Origin: Clostridium sp.
Lineage (GTDB): Bacteria; Bacillota; Clostridia; Lachnospirales; Lachnospiraceae
Length of the DNA: 64,000 nucleotides
Reading direction: 5' to 3'
Assembly: GCA_004554205.1 (NCBI GenBank)
Contig: SFNH01000001.1
Coordinates: forward strand, 1 to 64,000
Shown: positions 51,541 to 59,549 of the stretch, piece after piece
How the letters are laid out: every line of letters begins with the position of its first letter
Numbering within the stretch: position 1 is the stretch's first letter
Translations under genes and position numbers: made by a program
The notes under the pieces: model-generated
What the model was told of the DNA's origin: nothing
Seen by the model: the letters and a program-made list of their open reading frames with translations, nothing else
Databases searched by the model: none

Positions 51541-53475
51541 TCAAAAAAGACAGCTTATCAGCCGCTCAAGAAAGGTGACTGCCATGCAGAGCGCGGCGCC
51601 GATCAGTGTCGGGAGCAGAATGGAGACTGCGGTCCATTTGATGGATCCGGTCTCTTTTTTGATCGTCAGCACCGTGGTGGAGCAGGGCCAGTGAAAGAGG
51701 CAGAACAGGATCATGCAGAGCATGGTCCGCCCGCTCCAGCCGTGGTTAAGGAGAAGCGTGAGCAGAGCGGAGGAATCCGCCATTTCCGTCAGTACCCCGG
51801 CCTGCTGGTACGCCATTAAAATGATGGGCATGACAATCTCATTCGCGGGAAATCCTAACAGGAAGGCGGTGAGGATCACGCCGTCAAGGCCGAGCAGGCG
51901 TCCGAGTGGTTCAAAAAAACCGGTCAGACATGCAAGCAGGCTCGGGGCGGCGCCGTATGAGGCGGCCGCGGCTGCGCCGGTAAATTGCTCCGAGAGCGCG
52001 AGGTAGCCGTTTCCTGGCCCCACATAGAGAATATTTGCCAGCAGCCAGATGAGCAGCCCGGCTGGGGCGGCGACGGCGACGGCGCGTCCGAGCACAAACA
52101 GAGTGCGGTCGAAAACAGAGCGGACGATGACCTTTCCGATCTGCGGACGCCGGTACGGGGGCAGCTCCAGCGTGAAAGCGGAGGGGACGCCGCGAAGCAG
52201 GGTGTGGGACAATAGCCAGGAGGCGGCGAGGGTGGCTCCGATTCCCGTAAGAATGGCAAGCGTCATCAAAAGGGCTGATCCCAGAGTGCGCAGGCTGCCC
52301 GGTACGGCGTTTCCCGCAAGAAACATCAGGGTTATCATCAAAAATAAGGTGGGAAGGCGGCCGTTACAGGGAACGAGGGAGTTTGTGAGGATAGCGATCA
52401 GCCGCTCGCGGGGCGAGTCGATGATGCGGCAGCCCGTGACGCCGGCAGCGTTGCAGCCGAGTCCCATGGCGGTCGTCAGGCACTGCTTCCCACAGGCGCT
52501 GCAGCGGTGGAATGCCTTATCCATGTTGAAGGCAATCCTCGGCAGATAGCCGAAATCCTCGAGCAGCGTAAACAGTGGGAAGAAGATTGCCATGGGCGGG
52601 AGCATGACCGAGACGACCCAGGCAACCACCCGGTACACGCCGTAGACCAGCATGCTGACAAGCCACATCGGAGCGCCCGCGCCTGTCATCCATTCCGCGA
52701 GCTTCCCCTCAAACCAGAACAGCCCATCCCACAGGATGGATGAGGGGACATTCGCCCCGGACAGGGTGAGCCAGAATACGCCGAGCAGCAGGAGGAACAT
52801 GAGGATACCTCCGGTGACGGGCCCCGTGGCAACGCGGTCTATAAGCTCCTCCTGTCTGCGGTAATCCGGGCGGGTGTAGCGGACGACCGCCTCCGAGAGT
52901 TTTTTGGGGTCAAAATCAAGGCAGTCGTAGGAGATATGTTGTCCGGCGGTCTTTCCGGCGGTCTCCTTAATCAGGCTTAAGGAGGAGGGGGAGCGGGCGC
53001 AGCAGCAGAGAACCGGGATCTGGAGCACATCGCGAAGAAGCTCGAAGTCAATCTCGATTCCTTTCCGGCTGGCCTCATCGCAGAGGTTGACACAGAGGAT
53101 CACGGGAGTGCCGGAATCCCTGATCTGATCGAGAGACAAGATCTGTTTCAGCAGATGAAGCCCCCGCTCAAGACAGGTGCCGTCGCACACCAGAAGAACC
53201 ATCCCGGCATCGCCGGAGCCGAGATAGTCCCGGGCGATCGTTTCCTCCTGGGAACGTGCATCCAGGGAGTAGGTGCCCGGAAGATCCACCAGCAGGAATT
53301 CCTGACTGTCCACAAAAAAGCGCCCGCGGGCGGAGGCCACGGTGACGCCGGGCCAGTTCCCGGTGTGCTGGCGCATCCCGGTAAGACCGTTAAATATCGT
53401 GCTTTTTCCCACGTTCGGGTTTCCCGCGAGAGCCACGGTTACAGGGCAGCCCGCATGATTGGTTTCATGTTCCAT
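51541..53475 (-). CDS. feoB: Ferrous iron transport protein B
   Basis: A 644-residue Fe2+ uptake protein. An N-terminal G domain holds GNPNVGKST (G1), LVDLPGTYSL (G3) and NLCDEA (G4). About eight membrane helices follow with the two Gate motifs (FPLFTLLEDFGYLPRIAFNMDKAFH, GCNAAGVTGCRII). No feoA or feoC is visible. The start MEHETNHAGC at 53475 is preferred over TTG 53490. Confidence 0.94.
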   Translation of the reverse strand: MEHETNHAGCPVTVALAGNPNVGKSTIFNGLTGMRQHTGNWPGVTVASARGRFFVDSQEFLLVDLPGTYSLDARSQEETIARDYLGSGDAGMVLLVCDGTCLERGLHLLKQILSLDQIRDSGTPVILCVNLCDEASRKGIEIDFELLRDVLQIPVLCCCARSPSSLSLIKETAGKTAGQHISYDCLDFDPKKLSEAVVRYTRPDYRRQEELIDRVATGPVTGGILMFLLLLGVFWLTLSGANVPSSILWDGLFWFEGKLAEWMTGAGAPMWLVSMLVYGVYRVVAWVVSVMLPPMAIFFPLFTLLEDFGYLPRIAFNMDKAFHRCSACGKQCLTTAMGLGCNAAGVTGCRIIDSPRERLIAILTNSLVPCNGRLPTLFLMITLMFLAGNAVPGSLRTLGSALLMTLAILTGIGATLAASWLLSHTLLRGVPSAFTLELPPYRRPQIGKVIVRSVFDRTLFVLGRAVAVAAPAGLLIWLLANILYVGPGNGYLALSEQFTGAAAAASYGAAPSLLACLTGFFEPLGRLLGLDGVILTAFLLGFPANEIVMPIILMAYQQAGVLTEMADSSALLTLLLNHGWSGRTMLCMILFCLFHWPCSTTVLTIKKETGSIKWTAVSILLPTLIGAALCMAVTFLERLISCLF

Positions 53476-53556
53476 AGATGCCTGCCACAAACATTCTTAT
53501 AGATTAGATATGAGAGGAGCTTGCGGCCGGTGCCTGTATGGCGCCGGAGAATGAGA

Positions 53557-53876
53557 TTATGTGCGCTGGATTATGCCGCATGCGATTTTCTCCCCGGAGT
53601 TCCCGGGGGGCTGGCTGGTGAAATCATCGCGGAGCAGTCGCCCGATTCATGGATATGCATGGCATAAAAATCGGAGGAATTTTGCTTGGAAATATCAGGT
53701 AGTCCAAAAAATTCCGCCTCAATGAGAATTCCTCCGTAGGGTGTGTCATAGAATTTTACAAGCCCGCTTAAATCGGGATTGGAGGAGGCGCCGCGGACCC
53801 ATGCCATTGCCTGCGGTCGATTTTCCTCGAGCAGATGGACGAATGCGAGACGCGGGGTAGGAGTTGTTTGCCGCAT
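53557..53876 (-). pseudogene. Cu/Zn superoxide dismutase-like gene with internal deletion
   Basis: ATG 53876 has AGAGG upstream and opens RLAFVHLLEENRPQAMAWVRG ... GLVKFYDTPYGGILIEAEFFGLP ... MHIHESGDCS, the N-terminal half of clostridial SOD-like proteins. Right after DCS the open frame turns to unrelated residues and stops at 53571. A shifted frame then reads DDFTSQPPGNSGEKIACGIIQ and stops at 53557, which is the family's usual C-terminus. The central part with most metal ligands is missing. I infer a deletion of some 70-80 codons that shifted the frame. A sequencing or assembly fault cannot be excluded. Confidence 0.75.
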
Positions 53877-53949
53877 AGTTTGCCTCTGATAGGGTTTTCT
53901 ATAAGACATGCTGTGGGAGAGGCGGGCGCAACCGGAATGAGGAGTTTAA

Positions 53950-54612
53950 ATGGATAATAGAAGTATTGAACAGAATTGCGAACGGCTATTTGAGTATTTG
54001 AAGAGCATACTGTACGATACGAAGACCGATAAACTGGAGCTTGACGAGCTTGACGGCCCGTTTCAGAAGCTGGCTGCCGGGATGCAGGATCTGCATCAGG
54101 CAGTCGAGGAGGCGGAGCAGGAGACCGAGAGACTGAACAATAAGGTGTATTACGATGCCGGGACAGGCATTCACAATCGCCTGTTTTTTGATGAGCATAT
54201 GGCAAAGCTGCTCGCGGAGCAAACGGATTTTGTGCTCTGCTACATGGATCTGGATGATTTGAAGTATGTGAATGATAATTTCGGACACATGGAGGGAGAC
54301 CGCTACATCCGGGCTTTCACGGAGCTGATCGGGGAAGCATTTGAAGGGAGGGCGGAGTTTGCGCGCATCGGGGGGGACGAGTTCGGCCTGATCCTTCCCG
54401 ACTGCCCGGAAAAACAGGTGGAGGAGGAGCTCTCGCATCTGAGGGAAACTTTTGCGGAAAATGATACAAACGACCTCTACCCGGTCGGATTCAGCTATGG
54501 GGTCGCCCGGATCGCGGGGCCTAAGAGGCGCATCGCGTTTGAGGAAATCCTTAAGATGGTTGACGAGCGGATGTATTCCTATAAGAAGGAGAACAAGCAG
54601 AAACACCCGTAG
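53950..54612 (+). CDS. GGDEF-domain diguanylate cyclase
   Basis: A 220-residue protein: an N-terminal helical region (1-65, probably coiled coil at 45-65), then a GGDEF domain with YYDAGTGIHNRLFF, the Mg-binding CYMDLDDLKYVND and an intact GGDEF at 141-145 (RIGGDEFGLILP). It should make cyclic-di-GMP. No inhibitory-site RxxD or sensor domain is evident. It and the HD-GYP protein at 16.5 kb are the two cyclic-di-GMP proteins of the window. Confidence 0.88.
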   Translation: MDNRSIEQNCERLFEYLKSILYDTKTDKLELDELDGPFQKLAAGMQDLHQAVEEAEQETERLNNKVYYDAGTGIHNRLFFDEHMAKLLAEQTDFVLCYMDLDDLKYVNDNFGHMEGDRYIRAFTELIGEAFEGRAEFARIGGDEFGLILPDCPEKQVEEELSHLRETFAENDTNDLYPVGFSYGVARIAGPKRRIAFEEILKMVDERMYSYKKENKQKHP

Positions 54613-54651
54613 GGCACTCCGTCGACCGTGTATTTCCCGCTTACCCGGGTT

Positions 54652-56304
54652 TTACCTCATCAGATGGATTTTCCGGATGAGCGAAAGGAGGCCGGACCCG
54701 AACGGCATCTGTGCGAGCTCTTCCGGCGTGACGGCCCCTGTCAGGACAATGAGGAGACCGTAAATGACCATGGCGAGCGGGATGCTGACGAGGAGCCCCA
54801 GCTTATAGCTGTGGGTAAGGCCGCAGATCCCGGCATAGGCTGTATATGCCGCGGCGCCCATGACAGCGGCGCAGAGAAGCGGAAGAAAGAAGGTTGTCTT
54901 TACCTCCTGCTTATAGCGCAGCGCTCTCCCGATGGCGATCCAGTTTAAGACGCAGACTGCCAGGGCGAAGGTCACGTTCCCGACAACGAGGCCGTAGGCG
55001 CCCATGTCAAGGTGCTTTAACATGATATAGACGAGCGCCGCGTGGAGCGCAAGAGAGATGGCGGAGTGGGTCACGGACTTGCGCATCAGGTCGATGCCCT
55101 GGAGCACCGCGTTGGTGACGGTGGACAGGGAGAAGAACACAACAGCCGGAGCGCCGAGCATCATTAAGTCGGCGGCGAGCCTGCTCGTATCGCCGAAAAT
55201 CAGCCGCATAATGGGGCCGGCGAGGACTCCCATTCCCACCGCGCACGGAATCGCGAGCAGCATATTAAATTTGACTGTGAGTCGTATCTTGTGCTTTGCC
55301 TCCTCCGAGTTTCCCTGCGTGCGTGAGTGGACGATGCTGGGAATCATGGAGGTGCCGAGCGATGAGGCGATCGCCACCGGCACATTGGAGAGCAGCCGGT
55401 ATTCGCCGCCGTACACGCCGAGCAGGGAAAGGCGTTCCTTCTCGGAGAAGCCCTTCTGTCCCATGATCAGACCGAACATGGAGTTGTCCACAGTCCCGCT
55501 TAGGTGGTACACAAACTGACTTAAGATAATGGGAGTCAGTGTCATAAAAAGCGCCGCGCAGATATGCTTCCGGGATTCCACGGGGAGCATCTGCGGCTTC
55601 TTTAAGTCCGCCATGTATCTCCTGTAGTGGCGGAGTATCAAAACGCTCAGAAAGATAAATGCCGCGACCGCGCCGGACAAGGTCCCGAGTGTGCCGCCTG
55701 CCGCGCCGTAGGATGCCGGGTTTTCGCGATCCGCGAACAGGCGCATGAAGGCGAAGGAGGCCGCGATGCTGACGATCGCGTTGACGAGCTGTTCAATGAT
55801 CTGCGACACGGAGGTGGGCACCATATTTCCCATACCCTGGAAATATCCGCGGATGACGCCCATCACGGAAAAGATCAGGATGGTCGGCGCCATGACCTTT
55901 AAGGGGAGGGCGCTGCTGGGGCTGTTGAAAATATGGGTGGTGATCCAGTCCGCCTCAAACAGCAGGAGCAGGGTCATAAGACCGCCCGCGGTCACGCCGA
56001 AAGCGAGCCCGCTGCAGAACACATGGGTTACGTCCTGCGTCCGGCCGTGAACCCGCCTTGCCGCGATCAGCTTCGAGACGGCGAGGGGGAGGCTGTATGA
56101 GGATAAGATCAGCCCGATATTGTAAATCTCATAGGCCGTGTTGTAGCATCCGATGCCGTCCGTGCCCAGCACCCGCGTCATCGGTATTTTATAAAGAAGT
56201 CCGATAAAGCGCACGATGAGCCCGGCAGCCGCAAGGATGCTGCCCTGCACCAGGAAATTGCCGGACTCGCCGGAGCCCACGGACGCTTTCTTTTCATGGT
56301 TCAT
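54652..56304 (-). CDS. SpoVB/YtgP-type polysaccharide or lipid flippase
   Basis: A 550-residue MOP-superfamily protein with about 14 membrane helices. It starts NFLVQGSILAAAGLIVRFIGLLYKIPMTRVLGTDGIGCYNTAYEIYNIGLILSSYSLPLAVSKLIA, typical of the SpoVB/YtgP group. SpoVB is needed for spore cortex, and relatives flip lipid II. Which of the two it is cannot be told from sequence alone. A repeat end lies upstream at 56334. Confidence 0.85.
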   Translation of the reverse strand: MNHEKKASVGSGESGNFLVQGSILAAAGLIVRFIGLLYKIPMTRVLGTDGIGCYNTAYEIYNIGLILSSYSLPLAVSKLIAARRVHGRTQDVTHVFCSGLAFGVTAGGLMTLLLLFEADWITTHIFNSPSSALPLKVMAPTILIFSVMGVIRGYFQGMGNMVPTSVSQIIEQLVNAIVSIAASFAFMRLFADRENPASYGAAGGTLGTLSGAVAAFIFLSVLILRHYRRYMADLKKPQMLPVESRKHICAALFMTLTPIILSQFVYHLSGTVDNSMFGLIMGQKGFSEKERLSLLGVYGGEYRLLSNVPVAIASSLGTSMIPSIVHSRTQGNSEEAKHKIRLTVKFNMLLAIPCAVGMGVLAGPIMRLIFGDTSRLAADLMMLGAPAVVFFSLSTVTNAVLQGIDLMRKSVTHSAISLALHAALVYIMLKHLDMGAYGLVVGNVTFALAVCVLNWIAIGRALRYKQEVKTTFFLPLLCAAVMGAAAYTAYAGICGLTHSYKLGLLVSIPLAMVIYGLLIVLTGAVTPEELAQMPFGSGLLSLIRKIHLMR

Positions 56305-56333
56305 AGCGAAATCTCCTCATGTGTACTGATTTT

Positions 56334-56365
56334 GTAACTGTTCAGTATGTCTGCGCATTTACTTG
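56334..56365. repeat. Dispersed repeat end, copy 12
   Basis: Begins GTAACTGTTCAGTATGTCTG and continues CGCATTTACTTG, resembling the left ends of copies 1 and 5. No clear right partner is seen. It lies between the divergent spoVB-like and HAMP-protein genes. Confidence 0.65.
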
Positions 56366-56496
56366 ATTTTATATAGTATACCGCAAGTGGGGCGCAGGGG
56401 CAAGGGGGAACAAGAAAGTGATATTTGCACATTCGCTTCTCTTGTGATAAAATGCATAAAAAGAGCATTGAAACACTATCAGGAAGAAGGTCTACC

Positions 56497-57489
56497 ATGA
56501 AGATTAAGTCAATACGGGACATAAAGATAAGCACGAAGCTTGTGCTCCTCGGCGCGGTGAGCATTCTGGGGATGTTTCTCTTAGGGCAGGAGTCGGTGGC
56601 TACCGCCTGGAAGATCGACCAGGCAGGAGCGGAGCTAAACGATGTCTGGATGAACGCAGTGATCGCGGCGGAGGAGTTAAATACCGCCACCTCCGATTAT
56701 CGGATACGGGAGAGCCGCCATGCGCTCACGACAGACCCTGAGCTTTTAGGGGAGCTTGAGGCGCTTAACGCAGACATTCAGGAGAAGTTTTGCGCCTACG
56801 AGGCGCTTCCGACCCGGGCGGAGGACCAGGAGATCATCAGGCGGGCAAAGACGGTCTGGCAGGAATACCTCGCGTGCGGCGCAGAGCTCAGGGAGACCGG
56901 AAAGGGAGTGGAGCTTATGACGGGGCGCTCGCAGGAGCTTTTCGATGAGGCGAGCCGCCTGTTTTTAGACGCGGTGGAGCAGACCAAGCGGGAGGTTCTC
57001 GCAGAGAGACAGCAGAGCAGCCGTCTGTACCGGGATTTGTCCCACAGAAAGCTTCTCGTCATTGCCGCCGTATCCTCCATTGTGCTCTTGCTGATCCTCT
57101 CTTTGATCCGCTCGATCAAGGAGCCGTCGGAGCAGCTTGCGGACGCGGCAAGGCGCGCGTGCAGCGGAAATCTGGACATTCAGCTTGATATCCGGTCAAA
57201 GGACGAGATCGGGATCCTGGCGGAGGCGATGAATGGGCTGATCGAGCGTCTGAGGGAGATCATACGGGATCAGACGCGGATGTTTTGCGAGATCGGAAGC
57301 AGCAACCTTGATGCGAAGTCGGACTGCGAGCAGGCGTACCGCGGCGATTTTGCTCCGCTTTTGTATGCCTTCGCGAGCCTGCAGAGCCGGCTTAAGGAGA
57401 CGAAGCGGCAGCATGAGGAGGAAGTGGGCAATCTGAAAGCGCAGGTTGCCATGCTGGAGAAAAGGATATCCGAATATGAGCAGAAATAA
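56497..57489 (+). CDS. HAMP-domain membrane receptor without an output domain
   Basis: A 330-residue protein built like the sensory half of a chemoreceptor: a membrane helix at about 12-32 (LVLLGAVSILGMFLLGQESVA), an outside four-helix-bundle-like domain at 35-190, a second helix (LLVIAAVSSIVLLLILSLIRSI) and a HAMP (EPSEQLADAARRACSGNLDIQLDIRSKDEIGILAEAMNGLIERL). It ends in a coiled coil (RLKETKRQHEEEVGNLKAQVAMLEKRISEY). No methyl-accepting, kinase or GGDEF domain follows. ATG 56497 has AGGAAGAAGG upstream. It overlaps recJ by 14 bases. Confidence 0.75.
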   Translation: MKIKSIRDIKISTKLVLLGAVSILGMFLLGQESVATAWKIDQAGAELNDVWMNAVIAAEELNTATSDYRIRESRHALTTDPELLGELEALNADIQEKFCAYEALPTRAEDQEIIRRAKTVWQEYLACGAELRETGKGVELMTGRSQELFDEASRLFLDAVEQTKREVLAERQQSSRLYRDLSHRKLLVIAAVSSIVLLLILSLIRSIKEPSEQLADAARRACSGNLDIQLDIRSKDEIGILAEAMNGLIERLREIIRDQTRMFCEIGSSNLDAKSDCEQAYRGDFAPLLYAFASLQSRLKETKRQHEEEVGNLKAQVAMLEKRISEYEQK

Positions 57490-59212
57490 AACGGAAGCGG
57501 CGCAACCTGTCTGGATGCTCCGGACGAAACGGGCGGATTTTCAGACGGTGGCGGAGCGCTTTCACATAAGCCCTGTCACCGCGCGTATCATCCGCAACCG
57601 GGATGTGGTGGGAGAAGATGAGATTGAGCGGTATCTGCACGGTACGGTACGGGATTTGTATGATCCTCATCTCTTAAGAGGGATGGATCGCGCCGTCCGC
57701 CTGATCCGGGAAGCGATCGGGCGCGGCGCGAGGATACGGATCGTGGGTGACTACGATATTGACGGGGTGTGCTCGTCCTACCTTCTGTATCGCGGGATTG
57801 CCCGGTGCGGCGGGACTGTGGACTATCAGATACCGGAGCGGATCAAGGACGGCTACGGAATCAACGAGTCGATTATCCGAAAAGCGGCCGCGGACGGCAT
57901 CGACACGATCATCACCTGCGACAACGGGATCGCGGCGTTAGAGCAGATCGCGCTCGCGAAGGAGCTCGGCCTTACCGTGATCGTGACGGATCATCACGAG
58001 GTGGTGCGCGGAGAGGACGGCGCGCAGAAGCTTCCGCCTGCGGATGTGGTCGTCAATCCGAAGAAGGAGGGCTGCGAATACCCCTTTAAGGAGATCTGCG
58101 GCGCTGTGGTCGCCTACAAGCTGGTACAGGTATTGTACGGGCAGTGCGGCGTCCCGGAGGAAGAATGGCTCGAGATGATGGAGTTTGCGGCGATCGCTAC
58201 GGTGGGTGATGTGATGCGCTTACAGAACGAGAACCGCATTTTGGTACGCCTGGGACTTAGGCAGATAGCCCGGACAAAGAGCCTGGGGCTTAAGGCGCTG
58301 GTGGAGGCCTGCGGGCTTGACATCCACACACTGACGGCGTATCATATCGGCTTTGTGATCGGCCCGTGTCTGAACGCCGGGGGGCGTCTCAAGACCGCGA
58401 GGCTCTCTCTGGAGCTGCTTTTGTGCGGGGAAGAAAGAAAAGCGGCAGAGCTTGCGGAGCAGCTTCGCGCCCTGAATGATGAGCGCAAGGTTATGACCCA
58501 GAGAGGGACCGAGGAGGCGTTAAGACAGGTCGGTGAGCGCTATGCGGACGATCGGGTGCTTGTGGTATTTCTCCCGGACTGCCACGAATCGGTTGCTGGG
58601 ATCATCGCCGGGCGTGTGCGCGAGGCATTCCACAAGCCATCCTTTGTGCTGACGCGCAGCGAGGACGGAGTGAAGGGCTCGGGCCGTTCCATCGAGGCGT
58701 ACCATATGTACCGCGGACTCTGCGGCGTGCGGGATCTACTGCTCAAATTCGGCGGTCATCCGATGGCGGCAGGCTTTTCGATGGAGGAGAGAAATGTGGA
58801 CGAATTCCGCCGCAGGTTAAATGAGCAGGCGGATTTAAAGCCGGAGGATTTTGTGCCGAAGGTCTGGATTGATGTGGCGATGCCGTTAGAGTACATATCG
58901 GAGGCGCTGGTGGAGGAGCTTAAGCTCCTGGAGCCATTCGGCCAGGGCAATGAAAAGCCGCAGTTTGCACAGAAAAATCTGACCGTCCGAAACGCGCGCT
59001 CTCTGGGGAAAAACAACAACGCGGTGAGACTGTTTCTGGTGACGGAGCAGGGGTATGCGATGGACGCCATGGTGTTTACGGAGGCGGACGCATTCCTTGA
59101 GGAAATAAGGGAACATCCTGTCATCGACGCGGTGTACTACCCGGAGATTCACGAATACAACGGGAGCAGGACGCTTCAGATCGTGGTGCGCGAGTATAAA
59201 TTAAGCCATTGA
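57476..59212 (+). CDS. recJ: Single-stranded-DNA-specific exonuclease RecJ
   Basis: A 578-residue 5'-3' exonuclease of the DHH family: RIVGDYDIDGVCSSYLLYRG, TCDNGIAALEQI, VIVTDHHEV, IGFVIGPCLNAGGRLKTA (DHHA1 part), and HESVAGIIAGRVREAFHKPSFVLTRSEDGVKGSGRS. It is shorter than the 750+ residue bacillar form, lacking a long C-terminal extension. ATG 57476 with AAAGGAT upstream lies inside the end of the receptor gene, so they are coupled. Confidence 0.93.
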   Translation: MSRNKTEAAQPVWMLRTKRADFQTVAERFHISPVTARIIRNRDVVGEDEIERYLHGTVRDLYDPHLLRGMDRAVRLIREAIGRGARIRIVGDYDIDGVCSSYLLYRGIARCGGTVDYQIPERIKDGYGINESIIRKAAADGIDTIITCDNGIAALEQIALAKELGLTVIVTDHHEVVRGEDGAQKLPPADVVVNPKKEGCEYPFKEICGAVVAYKLVQVLYGQCGVPEEEWLEMMEFAAIATVGDVMRLQNENRILVRLGLRQIARTKSLGLKALVEACGLDIHTLTAYHIGFVIGPCLNAGGRLKTARLSLELLLCGEERKAAELAEQLRALNDERKVMTQRGTEEALRQVGERYADDRVLVVFLPDCHESVAGIIAGRVREAFHKPSFVLTRSEDGVKGSGRSIEAYHMYRGLCGVRDLLLKFGGHPMAAGFSMEERNVDEFRRRLNEQADLKPEDFVPKVWIDVAMPLEYISEALVEELKLLEPFGQGNEKPQFAQKNLTVRNARSLGKNNNAVRLFLVTEQGYAMDAMVFTEADAFLEEIREHPVIDAVYYPEIHEYNGSRTLQIVVREYKLSH

Positions 59213-59255
59213 GCCAGGCGATTTTAGAGAAATTATACATCAAAAAGGAGGAAAT

Positions 59256-59510
59256 ATGATACAATCGCCGATCATTGAGATGGATGTCCACGGGCTGACC
59301 GTCGATGCGGCCATCGCGAAAATTGAGACGCAGGTTAAGAAGGCGGGAGCGGGGGTATACCGCGTGAGAGTGATTCACGGCTTCAACCGCGGCGACAGCA
59401 TTAAGCAGGGGATTTACCGCGAGCTGGGGCACGGCTTAAACCCCAGAGTCATAAGAATTGCGGGCGGTGATAACCCCGGCGTCACGGAGCTTGTTTTAAG
59501 GGAATATTGA
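59256..59510 (+). CDS. Small Smr-domain protein
   Basis: An 84-residue stand-alone Smr domain: MDVHGLTVDAAIAKIETQVKKAGAGVYRVRVIHGFNRGDSIKQGIYRELGHG ... GGDNPGVTELVL. The DVHG and HGxNxG motifs mark the MutS2 C-terminal nuclease-like family. It may act on nucleic acid, but single-domain forms are uncharacterised. AGGAGG precedes ATG 59256. Confidence 0.85.
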   Translation: MIQSPIIEMDVHGLTVDAAIAKIETQVKKAGAGVYRVRVIHGFNRGDSIKQGIYRELGHGLNPRVIRIAGGDNPGVTELVLREY

Positions 59511-59549
59511 CAATTAATATAAGACAGATAAAAAAAAGGGGGATTACTT

